From: Agromyces protaetiae | GTDB lineage: Bacteria; Actinomycetota; Actinomycetes; Actinomycetales; Microbacteriaceae | Assembly: GCF_030866785.1 (NCBI RefSeq) | Contig: NZ_CP133018.1 | Span: forward strand, 2,480,001-2,544,000 | Direction: 5' to 3' | DNA: 64,000 nt | Shown here: piece after piece, positions 46,761-54,827 of the stretch | How positions within the stretch are numbered: the stretch's first letter is position 1 | Layout: every line of letters starts with the position of its first letter | Program-made: the position numbers and the translations under genes | Notes under the pieces: model-generated | Database searches by the model: none | Told to the model about the DNA's origin: nothing | What the model saw: only the letters and a program-made list of their open reading frames with translations

Positions 46761-46761
46761 C

Positions 46762-47280
46762 TCAGGCGCGGCGTCCGATCGGGCGGCGCAGCGCGCCGGC
46801 CGCGACGACCATCGCGGCCGCGACGAGGATGACGTCCTTCAGGATGTACTGGGCCGTCAGGCTCGGCCCGGCGGTCGTGAGCAGCTCGCCCGCGAAGAAC
46901 ACGAGCGGCGAGAAGATCCCGACGAAGGTCGCCGCGAGGGCGAGCAGACCGACGCGGAACAGCACGCCCGTGACGAGCGTGAGTCCGACGAAGACCTCGA
47001 GGCCCGCGGTGAGCGCCATAGCGGCGTAGCCGTCGATCAGGCCGAACGAGAGCGCATTCCAGGTCCGGGTGACGAGCGCCTCGACCGGGCTGACGCCCGG
47101 GAAGAATTTCAGGGCGCCGAACACGAGGAACACGAGGCCGAGCGAGATCCGCAGCGCGGGCACGCCGGCTCGGGCCAGGAACCGCTGGACGACGGCCTGC
47201 GCCGCGTTCGCCCGGTCGAGGACGGTGTCGAGTCCGGCCGCGGTGGAGGCGCGTCCGGTGCCGAGAGTGGTGGTGGACAT
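46762..47280 (-). CDS. DoxX family membrane protein
   Basis: 172 residues with four hydrophobic helices. The first holds the family motif LRISLGLVFLVFGALKFFPG (about 42-61), followed by GYAAMALTAGLEVFVGLTL, a third helix and LKDVILVAAAMVVAAGAL. DoxX-like proteins are small inner-membrane proteins linked in some species to redox stress, but the exact role here is unknown. ATG 47280 has GGAG seven bases upstream. Single-gene unit with its own terminator and a palindromic site upstream. Confidence 0.85.
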   Translation of the reverse strand: MSTTTLGTGRASTAAGLDTVLDRANAAQAVVQRFLARAGVPALRISLGLVFLVFGALKFFPGVSPVEALVTRTWNALSFGLIDGYAAMALTAGLEVFVGLTLVTGVLFRVGLLALAATFVGIFSPLVFFAGELLTTAGPSLTAQYILKDVILVAAAMVVAAGALRRPIGRRA

Positions 47281-47387
47281 GAGGGTGCTCCTTCGAGAGC
47301 TTCGGGTGAGTCGCAGCCGGATGCGGCAGCACACTCATCCCATCGCTCGGACACCCCGCGGTCGCCCGGAACACCGCTGATCTCCAC

Positions 47388-47403
47388 TCGGGGATATCCC
47401 CGA
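47388..47403. promoter_or_regulatory. Perfect 16-bp palindrome upstream of the DoxX gene
   Basis: TCGGGGATATCCCCGA, a perfect palindrome 108 bp upstream of the doxX start, just past the nusB terminator. Its size and symmetry suit a dimeric repressor. The regulator is unknown. Confidence 0.45.
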
Positions 47404-47410
47404 ACGGAAA

Positions 47411-47428
47411 CCGGGACCTGCGTCCCGG
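47411..47428 (-). terminator. Probable nusB terminator
   Basis: CCGGGAC paired with GTCCCGG across a 4-nt loop, followed on the minus strand by TTTCC, 27 bp past the nusB stop. It overlaps the first of three 11-bp tandem copies of CGTCCCGGYGR (47421-47453). Confidence 0.5.
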
Positions 47429-47454
47429 TGGCGTCCCGGCGACGTCCCGGCGGG

Positions 47455-47868
47455 TCAGCCCTTCGAGTGGGAGACCGCGGCGAGCAGGCCGTTCACGAAG
47501 CCCGCCGAGTCATCCGTCGACAGCACCGTGGCCGCCTCGACGGCCTCGCTGATCGCGACCGCGTCGGGGACCTCGTCGTTGTGCAGGATCTCCCACACGC
47601 CGATGCGCAGGAGCGCGCGGTCGACCGCGGGCATGCGCTCGAGCGTCCACCCGCGCGAGTGCGTCTCGATCAGCTCGTCGATCTCGTCGCGGTGGTCGAC
47701 GATGCCGTCGACGATCTCGCGCGCGTACAGCCACGACGCCTGACGCTCGGGCTCGTTCACCGCGCGCTCGGCCTCGGTCGCGAGCATCTGCTCGACCGGC
47801 ACCTGACGCATGTCGGCGGAGTACAGCAGGTCGAGGGCGCGCTTGCGCGCCTTCGTGCGGGCACTCAC
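47455..47868 (-). CDS. nusB: Transcription antitermination factor NusB
   Basis: 137 residues, all helical. N-terminal ARTKARKRALDLLYSADMR (Arg-rich RNA-binding helix), then YAREIVDGIVDHRDEIDELI and [16 protein letters not shown], all typical. With NusE it binds boxA in rRNA leaders. GTG start overlaps the efp stop by one base (TAGTG), so efp-nusB is a coupled pair as in other Gram-positives. Confidence 0.96.
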   Translation of the reverse strand: MSARTKARKRALDLLYSADMRQVPVEQMLATEAERAVNEPERQASWLYAREIVDGIVDHRDEIDELIETHSRGWTLERMPAVDRALLRIGVWEILHNDEVPDAVAISEAVEAATVLSTDDSAGFVNGLLAAVSHSKG

Positions 47869-48431
47869 TAGTCGTTCACACGCCCGAGGTAATCGCCCGT
47901 CCGGGTGTCGACCTTGACCTTCGTTCCGGTCTCGAGGAACAGCGGCACCTGGATCTCGTAGCCGGTCTGGACGGTCGCGGGCTTGGTGCCGCCGGTCGAG
48001 CGGTCGCCCTGGAGGCCCGGCTCGGTGTAGGTGATCTCGAGCACGACCGACGCGGGGAGCTCCACGTAGAGGGGGTTGCCGTTGTTCAGCGCGATCGTGA
48101 CGGGCTGGTTCTCGAGCATGAAGTTCGCGGCGTCGCCGACGGTCGCGGCGGGCACCGTGAGCTGGTCGTAGTCGGTCTGGTCCATGAACACGAAGCCGTC
48201 GCCGTCGTTGTACAGGTAGGTGAAGTCGCGACGGTCGACGTTCTCGATGTCGACCTTGGCGCCCGCGTTGTAGGTCTTGTCGACGACCTTGCCGGTGAGG
48301 ACGTTCTTCATCTTGGTGCGCACGAACGCGCCGCCCTTGCCCGGCTTGACGTGCTGGAACTCGATGACGCTCCAGAGCTGGCCGTCGATGTTCAGGACGA
48401 CGCCGTTCTTGATGTCTGCGGTCGATGCCAT
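47868..48431 (-). CDS. efp: Elongation factor P
   Basis: 187 residues, three beta domains. Relieves ribosome stalling at polyproline. N-terminal loop [17 protein letters not shown] carries Lys32 at the tip, the modified residue in other species; no epmA/epmB is in the window, and actinobacterial EF-P often works unmodified. ATG 48431. A -10 box TACACT lies about 95 bp upstream. MltG, encoded nearby, contains a polyproline-rich region. Confidence 0.97.
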   Translation of the reverse strand: MASTADIKNGVVLNIDGQLWSVIEFQHVKPGKGGAFVRTKMKNVLTGKVVDKTYNAGAKVDIENVDRRDFTYLYNDGDGFVFMDQTDYDQLTVPAATVGDAANFMLENQPVTIALNNGNPLYVELPASVVLEITYTEPGLQGDRSTGGTKPATVQTGYEIQVPLFLETGTKVKVDTRTGDYLGRVND

Positions 48432-48525
48432 GGGAAAACTGATCCGATCGGTTGGAGGAAGTCGAAGGCTCGGTGGCCGGCGGAGCTGGTCGGTCGGCGG
48501 CGATACGCGCGCGTGCGACTGATCG

Positions 48526-48531
48526 AGTGTA
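48526..48531 (-). promoter_or_regulatory. Predicted efp-nusB -10 box
   Basis: TACACT on the minus strand, seven bases past the aroQ stop, giving a leader of about 90 nt. No clear -35 box. The remaining leader has no obvious hairpin. Confidence 0.35.
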
Positions 48532-48537
48532 GTCGAC

Positions 48538-48981
48538 TCAGCCGCGCGCCCGCAGAAGCCAGTCGATCGCGAGCCGGTACGACTCGGCGCCGAACCCGGC
48601 GATCACACCCGAGGCGACGCCCGAGATGACGCTCGTGTGCCGGAACGTCTCACGGCTGTGCGGATTGCTCAGGTGGACCTCGACGAGCGGGATGCCGGCC
48701 TGCTTGAGCAGCGCCGCCGCATCGCGCAACCCGTAGCTGTAGTGCGTGAACGCGGCCGGGTTCAGCACGACGGGCAGCTCGCGGTCGACCGCCTCGTGCA
48801 GCCAGCCGATGAGCTCGCCCTCGTCGTCGGTCTGCCGCAGCTCGATCTCGACTTCGTCGGGCACGGATGCCTCGAGCTGCGCTCCGATGTCCGCGAGCGT
48901 GTCACTGCCGTAGACCTCGGGCTCGCGCGAGCCCAGCCGGCCGAGGTTCGGGCCGTTCAGGACGAGGATCGTGGTGGTCAC
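48538..48981 (-). CDS. aroQ: Type II 3-dehydroquinate dehydratase
   Basis: Third step of the shikimate pathway. 147 residues. [21 protein letters not shown] (catalytic Arg/Tyr loop), [15 protein letters not shown] (Asn/His) and [19 protein letters not shown] (His, Arg) are complete. GTG start six bases after a TAGGCT box; probably leaderless. It is separated by 58 bp from aroB and has its own promoter, so it is not strictly part of the aroECKB operon. Confidence 0.97.
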   Translation of the reverse strand: MTTTILVLNGPNLGRLGSREPEVYGSDTLADIGAQLEASVPDEVEIELRQTDDEGELIGWLHEAVDRELPVVLNPAAFTHYSYGLRDAAALLKQAGIPLVEVHLSNPHSRETFRHTSVISGVASGVIAGFGAESYRLAIDWLLRARG

Positions 48982-48987
48982 TCCGGA

Positions 48988-48993
48988 AGCCTA
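48988..48993 (-). promoter_or_regulatory. -10 box of leaderless aroQ
   Basis: TAGGCT on the minus strand, six bases before GTG 48981. A CGGATGCCTCG copy (48998-49008, opposite strand) overlaps the upstream spacer. Confidence 0.55.
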
Positions 48994-49039
48994 TCGGCGA
49001 GGCATCCGGTCACGAGCGTCGCGTGCCTCGGCGCCGCGC

Positions 49040-50122
49040 TCAGGACGCGATCTCCTGGTACGCGGCGAACAGCAGGGACTGGTCGGGCGCCTGCATGGCC
49101 GTCGGCTTCGCGAGGTCGTCGAGCACGATGAATCTCAGCTGGCCGCCGCGCGCCTTCTTGTCGCGCTGCATGGTCGCGAGCAACGTGTTCCAGCGACCGG
49201 CCGGGTAGCTCGTGGGCAGGCTCAGCAGGTCGAGGACGTGCCGGTGCCGGTCGGCGACCTCGTCGGAGAGCCGGCCGCTCAGCCGGCCGAGCTCCGCGGC
49301 GAACATCATGCCGACCGCGATCGCCGCACCGTGCCGCCACTGGTAGCGCTCGGCGTGCTCGACCGCGTGCCCCAGCGTGTGACCGTAGTTCAGGATCTCC
49401 CGGATGCCGGCCTCGCGGAAGTCCTCGCTGACCACGTCGGCCTTCATCTGGATGGCGAGCTCGACGACCCGGCGGAACTGGGGCGTCGTCGGGTCGGTCG
49501 CGGCCTCGGGATCGGCCTCGATCACGTTGAGGATCTCGGGGTACCGGATGAACCCGGCCTTCACGATCTCGGCGAAGCCCGCCAGGATCTCGTTCTTCGG
49601 CAACGTGTCGAGCAGCTCGAGATCGCACAGCACCGCCGCGGGCGCGTGGAAGGCGCCGACGAGGTTCTTGCCCTCGTTCGTGTTGATGCCGGTCTTGCCG
49701 CCGATCGCGGCATCGACCATGCCGAGCACGGACGTGGGCACGAGCACGAACCGGACCCCTCGCAGCCAGGTGGCCGCGACGAAGCCGGCCACGTCGGTCG
49801 CCGCGCCGCCGCCGATCCCCACGATCGCGTCGCTCCGCGTGAAGTCGGCCTGTCCGAGGATCTGCCAGCAGAACGCCGCGACCTCGACGCGCTTGCCAGC
49901 CTCGGCGTCGGGGATCTCGGCGAGCAGCACCTCGAACCGATCGCTGAGCTCCTCGCGGATCGCCGCGGCGCGCGCCCCAAGGGTGGAGGGGTGCACCACC
50001 AGCACCTTGCGCACGGCGGGTCCGAGCGCGTCGCCGAGCTCGCCGACCACGCCGCGGCCGACCACGACGTCGTACCCCTCGTCGCCGCCGACCCTGATCA
50101 CGGTGCGGTCTTCGGTCGTCAT
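49040..50122 (-). CDS. aroB: 3-dehydroquinate synthase
   Basis: Second step of the shikimate pathway. 360 residues. NAD-binding GIGGGAATDVAGFVAATWLRGV, PTSVLGMVDAAIGGKTGIN with KNLVGAFHAP, and zinc-ligand histidines in NYGHTLGHAVEHAERY are present. Start ATG 50122 overlaps the aroK stop (ATGA). Confidence 0.97.
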   Translation of the reverse strand: MTTEDRTVIRVGGDEGYDVVVGRGVVGELGDALGPAVRKVLVVHPSTLGARAAAIREELSDRFEVLLAEIPDAEAGKRVEVAAFCWQILGQADFTRSDAIVGIGGGAATDVAGFVAATWLRGVRFVLVPTSVLGMVDAAIGGKTGINTNEGKNLVGAFHAPAAVLCDLELLDTLPKNEILAGFAEIVKAGFIRYPEILNVIEADPEAATDPTTPQFRRVVELAIQMKADVVSEDFREAGIREILNYGHTLGHAVEHAERYQWRHGAAIAVGMMFAAELGRLSGRLSDEVADRHRHVLDLLSLPTSYPAGRWNTLLATMQRDKKARGGQLRFIVLDDLAKPTAMQAPDQSLLFAAYQEIAS

Positions 50123-50637
50123 TCCAGCTCTCCCAGGCGTCCGGTGACGTCGGCGACGATCCGCGCGACCGGACGGCGCGAGGTGTCGATGTCGAGATCG
50201 GCCAATGCCTCGTAGATCGGGAGGCGCTCGGCGAGGATGCGCTCCCAGCGCTCGAGACCGCCCTCGGCGAGGAGCGGGCGGGCCCCGCCCGCGAGCCGCG
50301 GTTCGACCGCTGCGGCGTCGACCCTGAGCAGCACGACCGAGAGCGGCTCGAGGTCGGCCTGGGTCTCAGGGTGCAGCACCGCTCCCCCGCCGAGCGCCAC
50401 GACCGCGGGCTCGCGCAGCGCCTCGGCGACGACCTCCCGCTCGATGACGCGGAAGTAGTCCTCGCCCTCGCGCGCGAAGATGTCGGCGATCGGCCCGTAG
50501 CGTGCGACGATGCGCTGGTCGGTGTCGATGAACGGCGCACCGAGCACCGTGGCGAGACGCCCGCCGATGCGCGACTTGCCGGCGCCCATCGGGCCGATGA
50601 GCACGACCGGGAGCGCGACGGCGGCCGCGTCAGCCAC
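50119..50637 (-). CDS. aroK: Shikimate kinase
   Basis: 172 residues. P-loop [15 protein letters not shown], shikimate-binding [21 protein letters not shown] segment and [10 protein letters not shown] are seen. The frame is open further upstream, but GTG 50637 overlaps the aroC stop by eight bases (GTGGCTGA) and gives a protein of normal length. Confidence 0.96.
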   Translation of the reverse strand: MADAAAVALPVVLIGPMGAGKSRIGGRLATVLGAPFIDTDQRIVARYGPIADIFAREGEDYFRVIEREVVAEALREPAVVALGGGAVLHPETQADLEPLSVVLLRVDAAAVEPRLAGGARPLLAEGGLERWERILAERLPIYEALADLDIDTSRRPVARIVADVTGRLGELE

Positions 50638-51838
50638 GATCGGAGACGGCGCCCGCGGTCGCGAGCGCATCGGGGATGGCCGCGAGGTACCCCTGCAGGT
50701 TCCGAGCGGTCTCGCCGACCGAGTCGCCGCCGAACTTCTCGAGTACCGCGTTCGCGAGCGTGAGCGCGACCATCGCCTCGGCGACGACGCCCGCCGCGGG
50801 CACGGCACAGACGTCTGAACGCTGATGGTGGGCCGGCGCCGGCTCCCCCGTCGCCACGTCGACCGTGGGCAGGGCGCGCGGGACCGTGGCGATGGGCTTC
50901 ATGCCGGCGCGAACGCGCAGGAGGTCGCCGGTCGACATGCCGCCTTCGGTGCCGCCGGAACGGTTGCCGTCACGGACGATGCGATCGCCCTCGAGGTGCA
51001 GCGGGTCGTGCGCCTCGGATCCGCGCCGGGTCGTCGTGAGGAAGCCGTCGCCGACCTCCACGCCCTTGATCGCCTGGATGCCCATGAGCGCCGCCGCCAG
51101 CTGCGCATCGAGCCGGCGGTCCCAGTGCACGTAGGACCCGAGCCCCGGCGGAACCCCGTACGCGAGGACCTCGACGACGCCGCCGAGGGTCTCGCCCTCC
51201 TTGTGCGCGGCATCGACCTCGGCGACCATCGCCGCGCTCGTCGCCTCGTCGAAGCAGCGCAGCGGGTCGGCGTCGAGCCGGTCGACGTCGTCGGGGTGCG
51301 GCAACGGCGCGTCCTCGGGGACGCGCACCGGCCCGATCGCGAGCGTGTGCGACACGAGGCGGATGCCGAGTTCGGCGAGGAACGCGCGCGCGACGGCGCC
51401 GAGCGCGACGCGGGCCGCGGTCTCTCTCGCGCTCGCGCGCTCGAGCACCGGGCGCGCCTCGTCGAAGTCGTACTTCTGCATGCCGACGAGGTCGGCGTGG
51501 CCCGGGCGGGGGCGGGTCAGCGGTGCGCCGCGCCCGCGGCCGAGCTTCGACGGGTCGACGGGCTCCGCGCTCATGACCTCCTGCCACTTCGGCCACTCGC
51601 TGTTGCCGATGCGCAGCGCGACAGGGCTGCCGAGCGTGCGCCCGTGCACGACACCGCCCGAGATCGCGAGCTCGTCCTGTTCGAACTTCATACGCGCACC
51701 CCGGCCGTAGCCGAGCTTCCGGCGCGCGAGATCGGCGCGGATCTGGTCGAGCGAGACGGGGGTGCCGGCGGGAAGACCCTCGAGGATCGCCACGAGCTCA
51801 GGGCCGTGCGATTCTCCGGCGGTGAGCCAACGGAGCAT
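50630..51838 (-). CDS. aroC: Chorismate synthase
   Basis: Final step to chorismate, using reduced FMN. 402 residues. [20 protein letters not shown] (signature 1), [21 protein letters not shown] region with catalytic His, and [20 protein letters not shown] (signature 3) are present. ATG 51838 has GGAGG nine bases upstream; an ATG three codons earlier overlaps that ribosome site and is less likely. It lies 23 bp after aroE. Confidence 0.96.
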   Translation of the reverse strand: MLRWLTAGESHGPELVAILEGLPAGTPVSLDQIRADLARRKLGYGRGARMKFEQDELAISGGVVHGRTLGSPVALRIGNSEWPKWQEVMSAEPVDPSKLGRGRGAPLTRPRPGHADLVGMQKYDFDEARPVLERASARETAARVALGAVARAFLAELGIRLVSHTLAIGPVRVPEDAPLPHPDDVDRLDADPLRCFDEATSAAMVAEVDAAHKEGETLGGVVEVLAYGVPPGLGSYVHWDRRLDAQLAAALMGIQAIKGVEVGDGFLTTTRRGSEAHDPLHLEGDRIVRDGNRSGGTEGGMSTGDLLRVRAGMKPIATVPRALPTVDVATGEPAPAHHQRSDVCAVPAAGVVAEAMVALTLANAVLEKFGGDSVGETARNLQGYLAAIPDALATAGAVSDRG

Positions 51839-51861
51839 GTCCCTCATCCTCCCACAGGCGC

Positions 51862-52692
51862 TCAGCCCAGGGCGTCGCGCATGGCGGCGAGGACGTCGTC
51901 CTCTCCGGGAAGCTCCGCCGTCGGGTCGCCCGCGACGAAGATGCGCACCTGGAGGAGCGCCTGGTGCAGCAGCATCCCGAGACCATGGATGACGCGGCCG
52001 TCGGCGGCCAGCCAGCTCGCGGCCAGTCGACTCGGCCAGGGGTCGTAGGCCACGTCGAAGAGCGCCGCCTCGGTGCGCAGGGCGACGGATGCCTCGTGCG
52101 GGAGCTCGGTTCCGCCGGGCACCGTGCTCACGACGAGGTCGGCGCCGGGCGCGCGGCCGAGTGTGTCGAGCGTCTCGACGCGCACGTCGACGCCCAGGCG
52201 TTCGCCCAGCGCGCGAAGCGTCGTCGCCCGCGAGGGTGTGCGCGCGAAGACCGAGACATGCCTGGCTCCCAGCTCCTGCATGGCCACGAGCGCGGACGCC
52301 GCGGTCGCGCCGGCACCGACGATGACGCCACGGGTGACCCCGGAGCATCCGCCCTCGCGCACTGCACGGACCAGGCCGCCGACGTCCGTGTTGAACCCGA
52401 GCCGGCGCCCGTCGTCGGCGAGCAACAGGGTGTTGACCGCTCCGGTCAGCTGTCCGACGCGATCGACCTCGTCGGTCAGCGGCAGCACGTCCTGCTTCAG
52501 CGGCATCGTGAGCGAGAGACCGCGCCAGCTCGCATCGAGGCCGCCAAGGAATCCGGGCAGGGCGGGGCCGTCGACCTCGACCGCGTCGTACGACCAGTCG
52601 AGCCCGAGCCGCCGGTAGGCCGCTCGGTGCAACGCCGGGCTCTTGGAGTGCGAGATCGGGCTGCCGAGTACGGCGAGCCGGCGATCAGCCAT
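51862..52692 (-). CDS. aroE: Shikimate dehydrogenase
   Basis: NADP-dependent reduction of 3-dehydroshikimate. 276 residues. Shikimate site [35 protein letters not shown] with catalytic Lys, FNTDVGG, and the Rossmann motif [16 protein letters not shown] (family GAGGxxxA variant). ATG 52692 overlaps the mltG stop by eight bases (ATGGCTGA); a GTG two codons upstream is possible. Confidence 0.95.
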   Translation of the reverse strand: MADRRLAVLGSPISHSKSPALHRAAYRRLGLDWSYDAVEVDGPALPGFLGGLDASWRGLSLTMPLKQDVLPLTDEVDRVGQLTGAVNTLLLADDGRRLGFNTDVGGLVRAVREGGCSGVTRGVIVGAGATAASALVAMQELGARHVSVFARTPSRATTLRALGERLGVDVRVETLDTLGRAPGADLVVSTVPGGTELPHEASVALRTEAALFDVAYDPWPSRLAASWLAADGRVIHGLGMLLHQALLQVRIFVAGDPTAELPGEDDVLAAMRDALG

Positions 52693-54343
52693 CGCCACGC
52701 TCCTGGAGCCACCGGTAGAACTGCTGCGCCGCCGCCTCGTGCTCGGCGTAGGTCGTCGAGAAGACCGTCTCGCCCGTGTCGGGGTTCACCGTGACGAAAT
52801 AGAACCACGGACCGTCCTCGGGGTTCAGCGCGGCCTGGATGGCCGCGACGCCCGGGTTGCCGATCGGACCCGGCGGCAGACCGGTATGCGCATACGTGTT
52901 GTACGGGTTGCCGGCGTCGGCCCGCTCCGCGTCGGACGTGGTCACGTCGGAGTGGTCGGCGATGCCGTAGTGCACGGTCGAGTCGAACTGCAGCGGCATG
53001 CCGTCGTCGAGCCGGTTCTGGATGACCCGCGAGACCTTGCCGAAGTCCTGCGGGAGGGCCTCGCGTTCGATCAGCGCGGCGATCGTCGCGACCCGGTACC
53101 GGTCCTCCGGTGCGACGCCGGCCTCGTCGAAGGAGCGCAGGCTGAGATCGACCATCTGCTGCAGCACCTGCTGGGCCGTGACGCCGGGATCGAACGTGTA
53201 CGTGTCGGGGAACAGGAACCCTTCGAGCGTGGTCGCCTCGGGGGGCAGCCCGAGCGCCTGCGGGTTCGCCGCAACCGCCTGGAGCTCCTCCATCGGGATC
53301 TCGAGCACGGCCGAGACCTCGGCGAGCACGTCGTCGGCCCACATGCCCTCACGGATCAGGATGGTGTTCTCGAGCCGGTTGGATTGGTCGGTGAGTCCGG
53401 CGAGGGCGGCCTCGGCGCTCATCTGCTGAGCAAGCCGGAAGACGCCCGGATAGAACGTCACCGCGGTGGGCGCGTCGTCGATCGCTTCGAGGAACGCCGC
53501 CTCTGACGCGACGATGTCCTGCTCGACGAGGCGCGTGCCGATGCTCGACCCGCTGTCGCCCTCCTCGACCTGGAACAACACCTCACCGGTGCCCTGGCCG
53601 GAGTAGTTCTCGGCGGGCGTGAATCGATCGATGAGCGCCGTGATCGGCCCCTGCAAGACGAAGAACGCGCCGACCGCGAGCGCGAGCACCACGACCAGCC
53701 CGATGAGACACCCGAGCGCGCCGCGGCGCCGGCGTGGCGGCTCGGCGGCGTCGTGCGGGTGGCTCGCCGCGGCTCGGCGCTCGGCACGACTCGGGCGACG
53801 GCCGGAGGGCGGCTCGTCGTCGAAGTCGATGAGATCTGCGAGCCCGGTGCGGGTCGCCGTGTGCATACGCTCGGCGGGCTCGCCCGACTCGTGGGACGCG
53901 GCGGCGACCTCGGTTCGGACCCCGACCGACGACGCCGCAGCGCCACTCGCGGCGGCGCCCGGCTGCTCGACGTCGGCCTCGACGATGAGCCGGATGGCCT
54001 CGGCCTCGGCGAACTCGCGCTGCTCGACCTCGCGTAGCTCGCGGCGCGTCAGCGGGCGGTCCGACGCCGACGCGTCGGAGGAAGGCCTGGCGGGCTCAGC
54101 CGAAGCGGCGTGCGCCGGCTCGGGTCGTGCCGGTTGCGTGGGGCGTGGCTGCGCGGGGCCCGGTTGCGCGGGGCCCGGTTGCGCCGGGCCCGGTTGCGCG
54201 GGGCCGGGTTGCGCGGGGCCCGGTTGCGCCGGCGACCGGCGCGATGCCGGACGCGGCGGAAGCTCGCCGCGCAGGAGCGCGTGCCACTCGTCGCCGTCGC
54301 CGTCGTCGTGAGGATCGCGTGGCGCAGGGGGGAGCTGGGTCAC
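52685..54343 (-). CDS. mltG: Endolytic murein transglycosylase MltG (YceG-like)
   Basis: Cuts nascent glycan strands in the periplasm/outer face. 552 residues. A long cytosolic N-terminus includes a Pro/Gln/Gly repeat PAQPG (about 38-66, encoded by a 15-bp tandem repeat) and an Arg-rich stretch. One transmembrane helix (about 209-231) follows. Then come a LysM-like subdomain and the YceG domain with catalytic Glu (about 426) in ATIAALIEREALPQDFGKVSRVIQNRLDDGMPLQFDSTVHYG. GTG start overlaps the ruvX stop (GTGA). Grouping with alaS-ruvX-aro genes is typical of Actinobacteria. Confidence 0.94.
   Translation of the reverse strand: MTQLPPAPRDPHDDGDGDEWHALLRGELPPRPASRRSPAQPGPAQPGPAQPGPAQPGPAQPGPAQPRPTQPARPEPAHAASAEPARPSSDASASDRPLTRRELREVEQREFAEAEAIRLIVEADVEQPGAAASGAAASSVGVRTEVAAASHESGEPAERMHTATRTGLADLIDFDDEPPSGRRPSRAERRAAASHPHDAAEPPRRRRGALGCLIGLVVVLALAVGAFFVLQGPITALIDRFTPAENYSGQGTGEVLFQVEEGDSGSSIGTRLVEQDIVASEAAFLEAIDDAPTAVTFYPGVFRLAQQMSAEAALAGLTDQSNRLENTILIREGMWADDVLAEVSAVLEIPMEELQAVAANPQALGLPPEATTLEGFLFPDTYTFDPGVTAQQVLQQMVDLSLRSFDEAGVAPEDRYRVATIAALIEREALPQDFGKVSRVIQNRLDDGMPLQFDSTVHYGIADHSDVTTSDAERADAGNPYNTYAHTGLPPGPIGNPGVAAIQAALNPEDGPWFYFVTVNPDTGETVFSTTYAEHEAAAQQFYRWLQERGDG
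54151..54225 (-). repeat. 15-bp tandem repeat coding for PAQPG units in MltG
   Basis: Five in-frame 15-bp units at 54151-54225 (consensus on the plus strand GCGCGGGGCCCGGTT), with degenerate copies on both sides (54136-54150 and 54226-54240). Each unit codes for five residues, so copy-number change keeps the frame. Confidence 0.85.
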
Positions 54344-54825
54344 GGGGGAACTGGCCCTTCGTCGCTGGAAAGCACCCGGCCGGGTGCGCTGCCCGACGCC
54401 CGCTCGGCATCGATTGCATGCTGAAGAATGATAACCGCGGCCGCCTGATCGATCACCGGACGCTGCTGGCGAGCCTTCTTTCCGGTCGCACGCAGGTGCT
54501 GCTGTGCGGTGACCGTCGACAGCCGTTCGTCGACGAGCCGCACCGGGCGGTCCTCGCCCACCGCGATCGCGAGCCGCGCCGCGAATGCGATGGCGTCCTC
54601 GGTCGATGCGGTGACCGCACCGGACAGCGACAACGGGTTGCCGACCACGAGCTCGACCGCGCCGTGCTCGTCGGCGAGCTCGACGATCCGCCGGACGTCG
54701 TCATCACCGTCGGCGCTCCGCGCCACGGTCTCCACCGGGACCGCGAGCACCGCGGCCGAGTCGCTGCGGGCGACGCCCACCCGCGCCCGCCCGACGTCGA
54801 TGCCCAGCCGCACCCCTGGCCGCAT
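54340..54825 (-). CDS. ruvX: RuvX/YqgF-type Holliday junction resolvase
   Basis: 161 residues, RNase H-like fold; in several bacteria it acts in pre-16S rRNA 5' processing as well as being named a putative resolvase. LGIDVGRARVGVARSD (first catalytic Asp), VVGNPLSLSG, VDERLSTVTAQ and the last Asp in IDQAAAVIILQHAID are kept. The start is 2 bp after alaS; the stop overlaps mltG. Confidence 0.94.
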   Translation of the reverse strand: MRPGVRLGIDVGRARVGVARSDSAAVLAVPVETVARSADGDDDVRRIVELADEHGAVELVVGNPLSLSGAVTASTEDAIAFAARLAIAVGEDRPVRLVDERLSTVTAQQHLRATGKKARQQRPVIDQAAAVIILQHAIDAERASGSAPGRVLSSDEGPVPP

Positions 54826-54827
54826 GG

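Noticed and set aside
54136..54240. Minisatellite of foreign origin
   Set aside because: It is in frame inside mltG and encodes a regular Pro-rich tail, so it is best treated as part of the gene.
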